Assembly (NCBI GenBank): GCA_000818945.1
Contig: KN805430.1
Coordinates: 1 to 64,000, forward strand
Reading direction: 5' to 3'
Source: Schizochytrium sp. CCTCC M209059
Taxonomy: Eukaryota > Sar > Bigyra > Thraustochytrida > Thraustochytriidae
DNA length: 64,000 bases
Part shown: piece after piece, positions 28,623-37,860 of the stretch
Layout of the letters: every line of letters begins with the position of its first letter
Numbering within the stretch: position 1 is the stretch's first letter
Program-made: the position numbers and the translations under genes
The notes under the pieces: model-generated
What the model was told of the DNA's origin: nothing
Seen by the model: the letters and a program-made list of their open reading frames with translations, nothing else
The model's database searches: none

Positions 28623-29259
28623 GCTCGCCCGCATGCAAGCGACTGCGAGCAGCTGCGGCACGTGCTAGTTAGAATGGTATAGTGTACTAGTGAATGCGCA
28701 GTGTGTCATGAGCAAGCAGCGGCGGCAGCAGCGGCGGCAGCAGCGGCGGCGCTTTATTGGACCGTCGCGGAGACCGCGATGGAGGAAGCCGCTCGAGAGA
28801 GGGCAAGGCAAGAGATGCATCACCGGCTGCCCGTCACGGCATTGTGCATCGTGCCGCGGTCCATTTCCTAAGGCGCGAAGGATGAGAGTTCACGGCCGCG
28901 GCCGACTGAATCGCCGGCAGTATGGGATAGACCTTGTCCAGGCCTAGTAGTCACAAGGGGGAACGAAGGGGATGGGCAGCGCCGTTGCGTGAACGAGCAC
29001 CGGCACGGGATCTAATCTAACAGTAAACAGCAGGTGTATAGCTTTATAAGGCAAAGGGGAGATTTGCACGAAGGGACGAACAATGGGCTTTGGGCACGTT
29101 CGTGAACTAGACCTAGCTAGGCCTGTGCCTAGGATTTTTTTGGCGTTGGCGCAGGCGTCTTTACTCATTCATTCATCTTGTTATGTATTCAGTATTCATG
29201 CTAGAAGCAGACGCACGCTGACGAGCGCATTACAGGAGACGACACCCTTTCGTAGTGAG
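28623..29259. other. Intergenic, no gene seen
   Basis: Contains a 12-bp GC-rich tandem repeat at 28715-28751 (agcagcggcggc units), the decamer ccaggcctag at 28938-28947 and a ctagctaggcc cluster at 29107-29133. Lies downstream of the Serinc gene. Confidence 0.5.
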
Positions 29260-30750
29260 TTAGACCATCTGAATGGTACGGCCGCCGGTCGAAGAGGTGC
29301 CAGAAGGGCGCGCCGTCGAAGCAGAAGCATTTGATGAAAAATCGCGATTGGTGAGAATGGCAGGCGCAACGATGGTCCACAAGTAGAGCAAGATCGTGAT
29401 CCACTGCGCGCCAATGCGCAGCCACATCTGGCCCTTTTCGTTGGTGGTCTCGGCCTGTGCCGCGCCCCAGTTCGTGAGGACCATGGACAAGTAAAAAGTG
29501 GAAACTATCATGGCAAAGTGGAAAGCAATGACCATGAGACGGTCGCTGGGGCCAGGTGCCTTGGCCGCTGCCGGTTGCGAACCCTGCTCGCGCTGCATAT
29601 CGGCGGCCGTGCGACCCTCGCCAACCTCATAAAGGCCGCCGTGAACGGGGGGAGCGCCCGCGGCACTCTTGCCAAGCTCCTCGCCTTGGGCCTCGGGGAT
29701 ACCCTTGCTACCGTGCATAATCGATGCCATGGAGGCCGAGCTCTGGTTGGCACCCCACGCCAAGCTAATGGCCATAATGACGACACCCACGCCGATGGCG
29801 CCATTGGACTCTGGGCCGTCGAAAGTGCCCTTTCTGCAAACCGGATCAGGGTTGGCCTCCAGTGCCGCCCAGGCAAGATACGTAATGTATGCCGAAATGA
29901 CGCCGGCGGGCAGAGCGGCGCCAGGTTCCTCGGAAAAGCGGTCACGAAAGAGTGTCAGACTTGTCAAGACGATAACGGCGAGAAGCGTGATGGTCGTTAC
30001 GGCAGGGCCAATGCTGCAGGCTGAGAATTCCATGTACAGGACGACAATGCCGACAAAAACGCACGCAAAAAGGCCAACGACACTTGCGACAATGAGAGAC
30101 AGCCATAGCTGTTCATTGGCATCAGGTGCCTCTGCGTTGGCGACCCACTTGTCGTTCCAATCGTACGCAAAGCCGATCATGAGCAGGACCTGCATGAACA
30201 AGAAGAGAACCGAGAAGACACGCGCAGTCCATACGTAGCCCTCGAGGTCAAAGAGATCCTGGTCCATGAGCACAAAGCCGATGATGGCGCCGGCCTGCAA
30301 GATCAGTTTCCAGAGCCAGAATCCACGGTGAAAGGCAGTTCCGCAGAGCGACAAGAGCACGTGCAGAGCAAAAAAGCTCGCCGTTGCAGCTCCCACGCGG
30401 TACACGGCTTCGTCGCCCATGCAGTAGGCGTAGATGCCTTCGGTCCCGGTTCCATTGAGGGCGTCGAGATTGACTTGGTTGGTGCTGTTGCTACAGCCGA
30501 GCTCGTACGAGTAGTACCCTGCGATTTCAATGTCCCAATTCCAGTCGTCTGCATTGTACTTGAGCACAACGCAGAGAAAGACGACCGCGAGGAGATCCAA
30601 AAGGTACATGAATTTGGCCACGCGCGAGGAGATGCCTCCGGCGGCCGAAGTAGCCACCGAGATGCAGCACCCCAGGCACGAGCACGCGCAGCTCAGTCCA
30701 GTGCACGTGCAGCACAAGGCCATCGACATGGCCGACATGATCGCCCCCAT
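29260..30750 (-). CDS. Serinc/TDE1-family membrane protein
   Basis: A 496-residue polytopic protein with about ten to eleven helices. The N-terminus is cysteine-rich (MALCCTCTGLSCACSCLGC), as in the Serinc/TMS1 family. Other family features are ALHVLLSLCGTAFHRGFW followed by KLILQAGAIIGFVLMDQ, a luminal loop with several Asn and Cys residues, and a final WLRIGAQWITILLYLWTIVAP. Serinc proteins reside in Golgi and plasma membrane. They are linked to phospholipid scrambling, and earlier work proposed serine incorporation into lipids. ATG 30750 gives the Cys-rich start directly. Length is near the usual 450-500. Confidence 0.9.
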   Translation of the reverse strand: MGAIMSAMSMALCCTCTGLSCACSCLGCCISVATSAAGGISSRVAKFMYLLDLLAVVFLCVVLKYNADDWNWDIEIAGYYSYELGCSNSTNQVNLDALNGTGTEGIYAYCMGDEAVYRVGAATASFFALHVLLSLCGTAFHRGFWLWKLILQAGAIIGFVLMDQDLFDLEGYVWTARVFSVLFLFMQVLLMIGFAYDWNDKWVANAEAPDANEQLWLSLIVASVVGLFACVFVGIVVLYMEFSACSIGPAVTTITLLAVIVLTSLTLFRDRFSEEPGAALPAGVISAYITYLAWAALEANPDPVCRKGTFDGPESNGAIGVGVVIMAISLAWGANQSSASMASIMHGSKGIPEAQGEELGKSAAGAPPVHGGLYEVGEGRTAADMQREQGSQPAAAKAPGPSDRLMVIAFHFAMIVSTFYLSMVLTNWGAAQAETTNEKGQMWLRIGAQWITILLYLWTIVAPAILTNRDFSSNASASTARPSGTSSTGGRTIQMV

Positions 30751-32039
30751 CCTGCTCGCCGGCTACCCTTCCCTCCCCTTCTCTGCCCTGCCCTGCCCTG
30801 CCCTGCCCCTCGCTTCGCTCTCCTCCTCCGACGAGTCGCCTGCCTGCGAGTTGACTTGCGTTTCCCCTTTGCTCGTTCGCCCAAGGTGCCCGCCCTTAGA
30901 GGCCGCGGCGTGCAGTGCTTGCTCGCTTTCGCTTTCCGCTTTTGACCCCCTTCCTTCCTCTCGACGCGCCGATCGAGGCAGGTTCGCCGCCGCGCCGACC
31001 GCGCCGTCGGCCGTCCGTCGCACGCGACTCCGACGCTGGCGATCGCGCTCCGGCTCCCGGGGCTGGCCCGGGCGCTGCTGCGGAGCGCGGCCGGGCGCAC
31101 GGTCTCGGGCCGCGCCGGCCGGAGAGCGCGGAGCCAACAAGCCAGCCAGACGGAGCGGCGCGTGTGACCGGTCATCGCGGATGCTACCAGGCGGCGCTAG
31201 GCTAGGCCCAACGTGTACGTAACTACGGAGCGTTATGTTCTAAGGAGCGAGAGCGGCAGAGGAAAGAGACAGCGAGACAGCGATGGGCGACCTGCTCGAG
31301 ATGGGCGGCGTGCTCAAGATGGGCGGCGGCGGCGACACAGCGGCGGGAGGGCAGAGAGACACGCGTGCGTGCAGGCAGGCAGGCAGGCAGGCGGCGAGGC
31401 GCTGGCGAGAGGGCGATCGTCTTGCTGCGCGTTGGGGCGGAGTGGTGCACGCACGAGGCGTGAGGCGTGGAGAGGGAACAGCTAGCTAGCTAGCGTTACG
31501 GCGACCTGGCTGGAGAACTGATAAAGAGCTCACTGTGTTGGAAATTGGGAGAACGCATCTTGTGGGACAGGGAGAGAACTTGATGGGTCGAAAAGACGGT
31601 CGTGGGCTGTGTTCGCGTGCGCATGTGCGCGTACGTGTTGGGGTCGTGGCTGCAAGCTGCGTATGACAGAGAGATACAGAGAACGTTTGACGGGTTGGAA
31701 ACACGGTCGTCGCCTTGGTTTGCGCGCCTCAATGCGTGCATTTGTTTGTGTCTGCGAGTTGGGGAAGTGACTACAAGCAAGCTGGGCATGACAGGGAGAG
31801 CATTTCGTGATTGACTGTCTTGATATCTCTGACGTAACCCGTCCCCATTTAGTCATTGGCAACGATCGCGCACATGCAGCCGCGTTGCGGCCCCTCGACA
31901 ACGTTATTTTTACGTGCATTGAATGTGAGATTTTCCGGGTAGATTATGCGAAAGAAGTACCGTCAAGAAAACGGTTGTGCCGAGAAGAGTGGTTCGTCGA
32001 TGAAAGGAGCGCTATCGCCCAGATGTGGAGTGAAGGCGA
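30751..32039. other. Gene-poor, repeat-rich interval
   Basis: No supported gene. Holds GC-rich sequence upstream of the Serinc gene, a gcgctaggctaggccc motif at 31194-31209, an (aggc)n run near 31370-31395, gctagctagctagc near 31481, and a degenerate tandem repeat at about 31566-31810. Confidence 0.5.
31566..31810. repeat. Degenerate tandem repeat, unit about 100-125 bp
   Basis: Blocks starting gacagggagag at 31567, gacagagagat near 31664 and gacagggagagc near 31790 share, in order, a gggtcgaaaa/gggttggaaa box, cggtcgt, a cgtgcgcat-like stretch and gttgggg followed by gctgcaagct or acaagcaagct. This is an old, diverged tandem duplication. Confidence 0.5.
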
Positions 32040-32309
32040 TTAAAATTTCACGTTGGCCGCGTTAAAATTTGCTTCAAGTGCATGGACCGCTCCATCACTT
32101 CCATCTGCAACATTCTCAACTTGAGCCAACTTGAATTGCCAGACTTCTATAGTGTTAGAGCCCACCCCAGTTTTCATGACCGCTCGTGGTGGCACGGAGA
32201 TGCAGCGGTCAGCAACGGGATTTAAACGTGCCAACAGCGTGCCAGGGACGTCATTATTTATATTGTTCGATGAATCTCTATCTGTTTGACAAAAGCATGA
32301 TGCAGACAT
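32040..32309 (-). CDS. Possible small secreted-type protein or exon
   Basis: An 89-codon frame from ATG 32309 whose composition looks coding: it includes PGTLLARLNPVADRC, NTIEVWQFKLAQVENV and HALEANFNAANVKF, then TAA. The codons just upstream (SLALF) are hydrophobic, so the true start could be a signal peptide or an exon boundary. No family recognised; the neighbourhood is otherwise empty. Confidence 0.3.
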   Translation of the reverse strand: MSASCFCQTDRDSSNNINNDVPGTLLARLNPVADRCISVPPRAVMKTGVGSNTIEVWQFKLAQVENVADGSDGAVHALEANFNAANVKF

Positions 32310-33076
32310 GAATAAAGCGAGCGAGACCTTTGCATCAAGCAAATCAAAACGTACAAAAGGTGACAAGTTGTGCCATGGGGGCTAAATCTTGTTACAATCT
32401 TGAGATCGCAATTGCAACCAGCCAGTCACAAGGGACATGGTCCTTGCTGTTGATATCCGCATCATCATCTACGCTCCATCCGTATATCCATTCATTTATT
32501 GAAAGATCTTTCCATGCAAGCGTGTATTCATTCATTTGCCTGATTGACCATCTGCCACCTTACCTTCAGCTGGCCTCGTAGCGCAACCCGTTCACCACTG
32601 GTCGCCAGCCAGCACCACCAACAGCAGCAGCAGCACCATCAAGTTCTCGCTGTCTTCAAGACAACCAAAGAAAATAACTAGGGATCGACAGGCAAGACAA
32701 CCCCGATTTGAAAAGAAAAACAACTTGAACCCGAAGGCGACAAATAGCAAGAAAACTTCGCTGTTCTTCTACCGGCCGCGACGCAGAGCGCGCTCGCTGC
32801 GGCAGACCCGACCCGCCTGCCTGGCTGCCTACCTGCCTGCCTGGGACGCGCCTCGCCTCGCCTCGCCTCGCCTCGACTCTCGCCGGCCCGGCTCCCGCTC
32901 GCCGAGGACGAGGGCGCGGGCGCAGACGCCGGTCGTTAGCTCGAATCCTTGGGCGGCGAGAGCGCCTCGAGACACAGCGAAGCAAAGCAAAGCAAAGCAA
33001 AGCAAAGCAAAGCGCTCACTCTCTCCGCTCGGCGTGGCGGCGGCGCGCGGCAGAGGAGCGAACGAGCGGGAGCGCG
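32310..33076. other. 5' flank of the class II ribonucleotide reductase gene
   Basis: No gene. Simple repeats occur: cctcg units at about 32848-32877 and agcaa pentamers at 32979-33013, the latter 64 bp before the start codon. Confidence 0.5.
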
Positions 33077-35341
33077 ATGAAGCGCGCGCTGTCTCCGGCG
33101 ATGCGCGCCGTGCCCGCGCTGACGACGGGCCTGCCGCCGCGCGGGCGCCTCGGCGCCAAGGGCTCCGCGAGATGGACGATGGTTGCGACGCGAGGGTTCC
33201 GCCTCGACGCGCGCTTCGTGCGCAAGTACGCGGAGCGCAAGGCCAACTTCGGGTACAACGGTCTCGGGGAGCTCGTGTACTACAGAACCTACGCGCGCGT
33301 CAAAGACAATGGCACGCGCGAACAATGGTACGAGACGGTGGAACGTGTCGTGAACGGCACCTTTAGCATGCAGGAGCGCTGGATGGCCGACAATGTCCTT
33401 GGCTGGGACGAGGCCTGGGCGCAGGAACGCGCACAGGATATGTTCGCCCGCATCTTTGACATGAAATTCCTCCCACCCGGTCGCGGCCTCTGGTGCATGG
33501 GCACCTCGGTCACCGAAGAACGAGGACTCTTTGCTGCCCTCAACAACTGTGCCTTTGTCAGCACCACGGACGTGGACAAGAGCTTCTCGGAAGCATTTTG
33601 CTTTACAATGGACGCATCAATGCTCGGTGTTGGCGTCGGTTTTGACACAGCGGGCAGTGGCAAAGTCCGCCTCGAGCGACCTTCGGGCAGCACGCAAAAG
33701 TACCTTGTGCCCGACACGCGTGAGGGCTGGGTCCATTCGCTCGGGGACCTTCTCGAGTCTTATGTAACGCCCGGGGCCAACGCGCTCGAGTTTGACTACT
33801 CAGCGATCCGCAAAGCTGGTGAGCCTATCCGTGGCTTCGGGGGAACTAGCTCTGGCCCGGCGCCACTGCAACGTCTCCATGCGTCCGTGCGCAAGGTCTT
33901 GGACTCTGCTGATGGCAAATCGCTGAGCGTGACAAACATCGTTGACATTATGAATCTCGTGGGCCAGTGTGTCGTGGCCGGAAATGTCCGGCGCACCGCA
34001 GAGATTGCCTTTGGTGATCCTGATTCGACAGAATACATTGAGCTGAAAAACTACAAGGTCAACCCGCAGCGCGCAGAGTACGGTTGGACAAGCAACAACT
34101 CTGTCTTTGCCAAGCTTGGCATGGACTACACGCAGATCGCGGAGCGTATTCGAAACAATGGCGAACCCGGTTTTGCGTGGCTCGACAACATGCGCTCCTT
34201 TGGTCGCATGAATGGCGTACCCGACAACAAAGACTGGCGGGCAGGTGGTGGCAACCCCTGCCTTGAGCAGACGCTTGAATCGCACGAGCTCTGCTGTCTC
34301 GTGGAAACCTTTCCGGACCACCACGAAAACTTGGAAGACTACAAGGCTACCCTCGAGGCAGCCTTCTTGTACGCCAAGACAGTCACGCTCGGAAAGACCC
34401 ATTGGCCGAAGAGCAACCGCGTTATGCTCCGCAACCGTCGCATCGGGTGCTCCATGAGTGGAATCGCACAATTCGTCGCCTCGCGCGGCATGCACGCGCT
34501 CCACGACTGGGCCGAGGAGGGCTATGCCACGGTGCAGGCTTGCGATGAGGAGTATTCCGAGCTCTTTGCCATTCCGCGCTCCATCAAGACGACCTGCGTC
34601 AAGCCATCGGGAACGGTTTCGCTCGTCGCCGGCGCAACGCCGGGCATTCATGTACCAGAGTCACGCTTTTACTTGAGGCGCATTCGGATCAACGCTGACT
34701 CTGAGCTTCTCGGACCCGTTCGCGCAGCGGGCTACGACGTCGAGCCCGCAGAGACCGACCCGGAAAATACAGTTGTGGTCTCAATCCCCATTGACGCTGG
34801 CGAGGGCGTTCGTACGAGCCGCGAGGTGTCCATGTGGGAACAGCTTTCCATGGCAGCCTTTATGCAAAAGCACTGGGCCGACAATCAGGTATCCTGCACA
34901 GTCACTTTTGATGATGCCACCGAGGGTTCTCACTTGGTTAATGCCCTCAACGTTTTCCAGTATCAGCTCAAGGGCGTATCTTTTTTGCCTCGTGTCGAGG
35001 CGGGGGCTTACGCGCAAATGCCATACGAGGAGATCACGGAGGAGACTTACAAGGCCATGTCGGCAAAGATTGGTACTCTTGATCTATCGTCTCTCTCCAA
35101 ACCCACTGTGGTCGATGACGATGAGGAACTCGAGGTGGCCGCTGGTCATCGCAGCAAGCGGCCTGATGCTGCAGACTCACCAAAGGTCGTGCCGGCCATG
35201 CCGGATCTTGGGGGTGTCTCCCTGGGTGCCGGTTTGCCGGATAGCTTTTGCGACACGTGCAATCTTCCAGATCAAGACGTGCCCCCTGGCGCCTGCCCAT
35301 TGCCCCCAAAGTCGGCAGGTGTGGACGACAAGACCAAGTAA
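33077..35341 (+). CDS. nrdJ: Adenosylcobalamin-dependent (class II, monomeric RTPR-type) ribonucleotide reductase
   Basis: A 754-residue enzyme that reduces ribonucleotides to deoxyribonucleotides using a coenzyme-B12-derived radical. The active-site set is complete: Cys158 (NNCAFVS), Cys395 with Glu397 (GNPCLEQ) and Cys406 (ESHELCC). The 395-406 spacing of 11 and the Glu at +2 equal those of the Lactobacillus leichmannii enzyme (408, 410, 419). A C-terminal Cys pair (FCDTCN) can regenerate the disulfide. VKPSGTVSLVAGATPGIH is the conserved phosphate-binding turn. The first 43 residues contain nine Arg/Lys and no Asp/Glu, resembling a mitochondrial presequence; Met35 could give a cytosolic form. 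No ATP-cone is seen at the N-terminus. A class I large subunit lies 22 kb away. Confidence 0.9.
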   Translation: MKRALSPAMRAVPALTTGLPPRGRLGAKGSARWTMVATRGFRLDARFVRKYAERKANFGYNGLGELVYYRTYARVKDNGTREQWYETVERVVNGTFSMQERWMADNVLGWDEAWAQERAQDMFARIFDMKFLPPGRGLWCMGTSVTEERGLFAALNNCAFVSTTDVDKSFSEAFCFTMDASMLGVGVGFDTAGSGKVRLERPSGSTQKYLVPDTREGWVHSLGDLLESYVTPGANALEFDYSAIRKAGEPIRGFGGTSSGPAPLQRLHASVRKVLDSADGKSLSVTNIVDIMNLVGQCVVAGNVRRTAEIAFGDPDSTEYIELKNYKVNPQRAEYGWTSNNSVFAKLGMDYTQIAERIRNNGEPGFAWLDNMRSFGRMNGVPDNKDWRAGGGNPCLEQTLESHELCCLVETFPDHHENLEDYKATLEAAFLYAKTVTLGKTHWPKSNRVMLRNRRIGCSMSGIAQFVASRGMHALHDWAEEGYATVQACDEEYSELFAIPRSIKTTCVKPSGTVSLVAGATPGIHVPESRFYLRRIRINADSELLGPVRAAGYDVEPAETDPENTVVVSIPIDAGEGVRTSREVSMWEQLSMAAFMQKHWADNQVSCTVTFDDATEGSHLVNALNVFQYQLKGVSFLPRVEAGAYAQMPYEEITEETYKAMSAKIGTLDLSSLSKPTVVDDDEELEVAAGHRSKRPDAADSPKVVPAMPDLGGVSLGAGLPDSFCDTCNLPDQDVPPGACPLPPKSAGVDDKTK

Positions 35342-35375
35342 TTTTGTCTTTTTCGAGAATATCTAGTCAATCGAT

Positions 35376-35437
<62 letters not shown>

Positions 35438-35773
35438 CGACGAAAATACGAAAAGGCAAGGTTAGCAAGACGAAGAAAAAATCCACTCGCGGATTAAAAT
35501 TTTGTACGCTGCAAAACATTGGATTTTTCGCGCGAGTTTCGCGAGGCTAGACGCGAGGGACATACTCTCAGAGTAACTGCTTGATTCAAAAAGAAAGAGC
35601 TAGAGTTTGTAATCCCATTGCCTCCATGCAAAGATAATAATCTACATAAAATCAAAAATGGATTTGTAGCCATACTCAAGACTTTTTGTCTTGAAATTCT
35701 GCTCCCGTAAATGTTTCCGGCTACAGAAATCACACGGCATCATACTTTTTGCTTTTTTGCTTTTCTTTTGCTA
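35342..35773. other. Intergenic with GATT microsatellite
   Basis: No gene between the RNR stop codon and the convergent PAXBP1-like stop codon. Dominated by a GATT tetranucleotide run. Confidence 0.6.
35376..35437 (+). repeat. (GATT)n microsatellite
   Basis: About 15 uninterrupted GATT units, 35 bp after the stop codon of the class II ribonucleotide reductase gene. Confidence 0.95.
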
Positions 35774-37669
35774 TTATACATTGTCAAGGTCATCAAGATG
35801 GCGACGAATCTGCGCGAGAGCTGGCCAGCCTTCGCTCGCATGCATCTCAAGAAACCGCAGAGCACGATCCTCGAGTTCACCGGCGCTCGCGCGTACTGCC
35901 CGCAATGATTCGTTTCGCGCACGTAGCGGACTCCTATCCGAAGTCATCCATACCCGGGACGAGCGCAGCACGCCCACAATGAGCTCAAGCTGTCGCTCAC
36001 ATGTCTGTCGTGCATACCCTGTTGTGTCTTCAAAAACACTGGAGCTCAGTAAAGGCACACCGAGAGAATCCATGCATTGCGTGAGCGTCGAGGCCGCTGC
36101 CTGTGCGAGAGCGTACACATGTCGCGAGACCCCACTCTTGTCCATTTCTTGCGCAAGTGTTTGCGTTGCAAGTTCGCAAATGCGGAGAATGTGCCTTGAG
36201 CATGCCGTATCGCAAGCGTCCCATTCGTTTCGCATTCGCGTACATAGTGAAGGCACAAGGTCGCGCGAAATGCTAGTGGCGACCACGCCCTCGATCGCGC
36301 TAAGCGCATTGACCCACGCGAAAGCAGGGCCCGCCTCGGCCCACGAGGCGGGCGGTACAGCTTTGGACATAGTGTGTGGGTCCCAACGCACAAGACAGGC
36401 ATGAAGATAAGGTGCAACCAGCTCAGGAATTGCAAGCGAGACGGAGGCCTCGTCAAAGTCAGCCTTATTAGACTCGCGCCACTTGGCCACGTCTGCGACC
36501 CAGGCAAGGCTGTCCAAAGGCGCTGCGACATCCTCAAACACAAGGCCGAGCGCCTTGAGTATTTGTGAGGCGCGCAATTCTCGAGCTTTGATAGCAACCA
36601 CATCACCCTCGTCACTTATCAAGTCGGTCCCACCTGTTGCAGCCCATCGAGTAGTAGCATTATTGACACGGTCACGCACATCGCGCATGCGTCTTGCGCT
36701 GATATCGCGACCTAGCTCGTCAACCTCGCGCGGTCCTTTAGCGGATGAGTTGAGCAGGCGCTTCGGAAATCGAGGTCCGCAGTTCTCGAGGCTCGTCGTC
36801 TCGCAAACAATCAGCATGTCGGCAACGGCTTGATGACGCGCGAACCTTCGCCCCCGTTTTCGATCTCTTCGGAGTTTGCCAAGACGCTGAAGCACTTGTT
36901 TCACCATGGGCACCTTGTGTTTCAAGCACTCACGCAAACCTTCGATGAATTTGCGCCATTGCTGCCTTCGATCGTACTGAGCACAAGCCTGTTCTAAAGC
37001 CCCTCTGTGCTGCGCGAGCTCCTCCTGCATGCCAGCAAGCTCTTCGTCGCGCTTTGTCACGCGATATGTTGCCGTTTCGCTCTCGTCCCGCGCATCCTGT
37101 GCCAAGCGATGGACGCTTGCGAAAATATCACGACGTGCAAGCGTTGGTTTTTCTACGACGACAGGCTCGGCAGTCTGCTTGGCAATCGGGTCCATTGCCC
37201 CGCCACGCCGCATCAAGGCGTCCTCCCAGGCCTGGTCATCCTCGCTGTATCCCGCGACTTTGGCGTCAATGTCGGGGTCGAGGCGAGGATCTGTTTTGTC
37301 AAAGCCATCTTTCATATCCACGTCCTCAATGTCGGCATCGTCGTGCGCCTCGACTTTTTCGGGACGAACGAATGTCTTGGCCCCGTCCGCATCCTGACGC
37401 CGCTCTTTCTTACGACGGCCCCGGCTCGCGAGGACAATCGTCTCATCTTCCTCGTCCTGGTCCTGGTCGCCTTTCTCGTGGTCCCCGTCGCCGGCCCCGC
37501 CTTTGTTGCTGCTGCTGCTGCTCGCCAGGGCAGCAGCAGTGGCGGCTGCGGCGGCTGCGGCGGGAGTTGCAGCAGCAGAGTCCACGCCTGCGCCTACGTC
37601 TGCGGCGCTGAGATCCTGCGCCGCGAGGCTCTCGCCCTCTGCGCGCCTGCGCCGGCGCTTCTTGAACAT
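35774..37669 (-). CDS. GCF/PAXBP1-like (GCFC domain) nuclear protein
   Basis: A 631-residue protein. The N-terminus is basic (MFKKRRRRRAEGES), followed by a poly-Ala and acidic disordered region typical of the family (DQDQDEEDETIVLASRG near 90). A predicted coiled-coil lies at about 220-290 (RVTKRDEELAGMQEELAQHR). The GCFC-type helical domain occupies the C-terminal half, with LAIPELVAPYLHACLVRWDP as a characteristic stretch. PAXBP1/GCFC1 and its yeast relatives act in spliceosome disassembly or pre-mRNA handling in the nucleus. ATG 37669 gives the conserved MFKK start; the frame upstream is open for 40 codons without family character. Confidence 0.75.
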   Translation of the reverse strand: MFKKRRRRRAEGESLAAQDLSAADVGAGVDSAAATPAAAAAAATAAALASSSSSNKGGAGDGDHEKGDQDQDEEDETIVLASRGRRKKERRQDADGAKTFVRPEKVEAHDDADIEDVDMKDGFDKTDPRLDPDIDAKVAGYSEDDQAWEDALMRRGGAMDPIAKQTAEPVVVEKPTLARRDIFASVHRLAQDARDESETATYRVTKRDEELAGMQEELAQHRGALEQACAQYDRRQQWRKFIEGLRECLKHKVPMVKQVLQRLGKLRRDRKRGRRFARHQAVADMLIVCETTSLENCGPRFPKRLLNSSAKGPREVDELGRDISARRMRDVRDRVNNATTRWAATGGTDLISDEGDVVAIKARELRASQILKALGLVFEDVAAPLDSLAWVADVAKWRESNKADFDEASVSLAIPELVAPYLHACLVRWDPHTMSKAVPPASWAEAGPAFAWVNALSAIEGVVATSISRDLVPSLCTRMRNEWDACDTACSRHILRICELATQTLAQEMDKSGVSRHVYALAQAAASTLTQCMDSLGVPLLSSSVFEDTTGYARQTCERQLELIVGVLRSSRVWMTSDRSPLRARNESLRAVRASAGELEDRALRFLEMHASEGWPALAQIRRHLDDLDNV

Positions 37670-37860
37670 CGGGTGGGTCCAACTTGTTCGAGGTTTGTTT
37701 GTTGGTCGGTCGTCTTGGTCGCTTTCGATCGTTGAAGGGCCGGCCACCAAAGAATAAGAATCATCGACAAGCAAGAGAATCAAGACCACAAGAGCGACTC
37801 AGAGCGAAAAGAACTTTGAAAGCTTATATGATTTTTACAGGTTCAACTTGGCTTGGTGGT

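Noticed and set aside
33077..35341. Bacterial contamination as the source of the class II RNR gene
   Set aside because: It is embedded between eukaryotic-type genes with the same base composition and has an N-terminal leader suited to organelle import; contamination of the assembly cannot be fully excluded from sequence alone.
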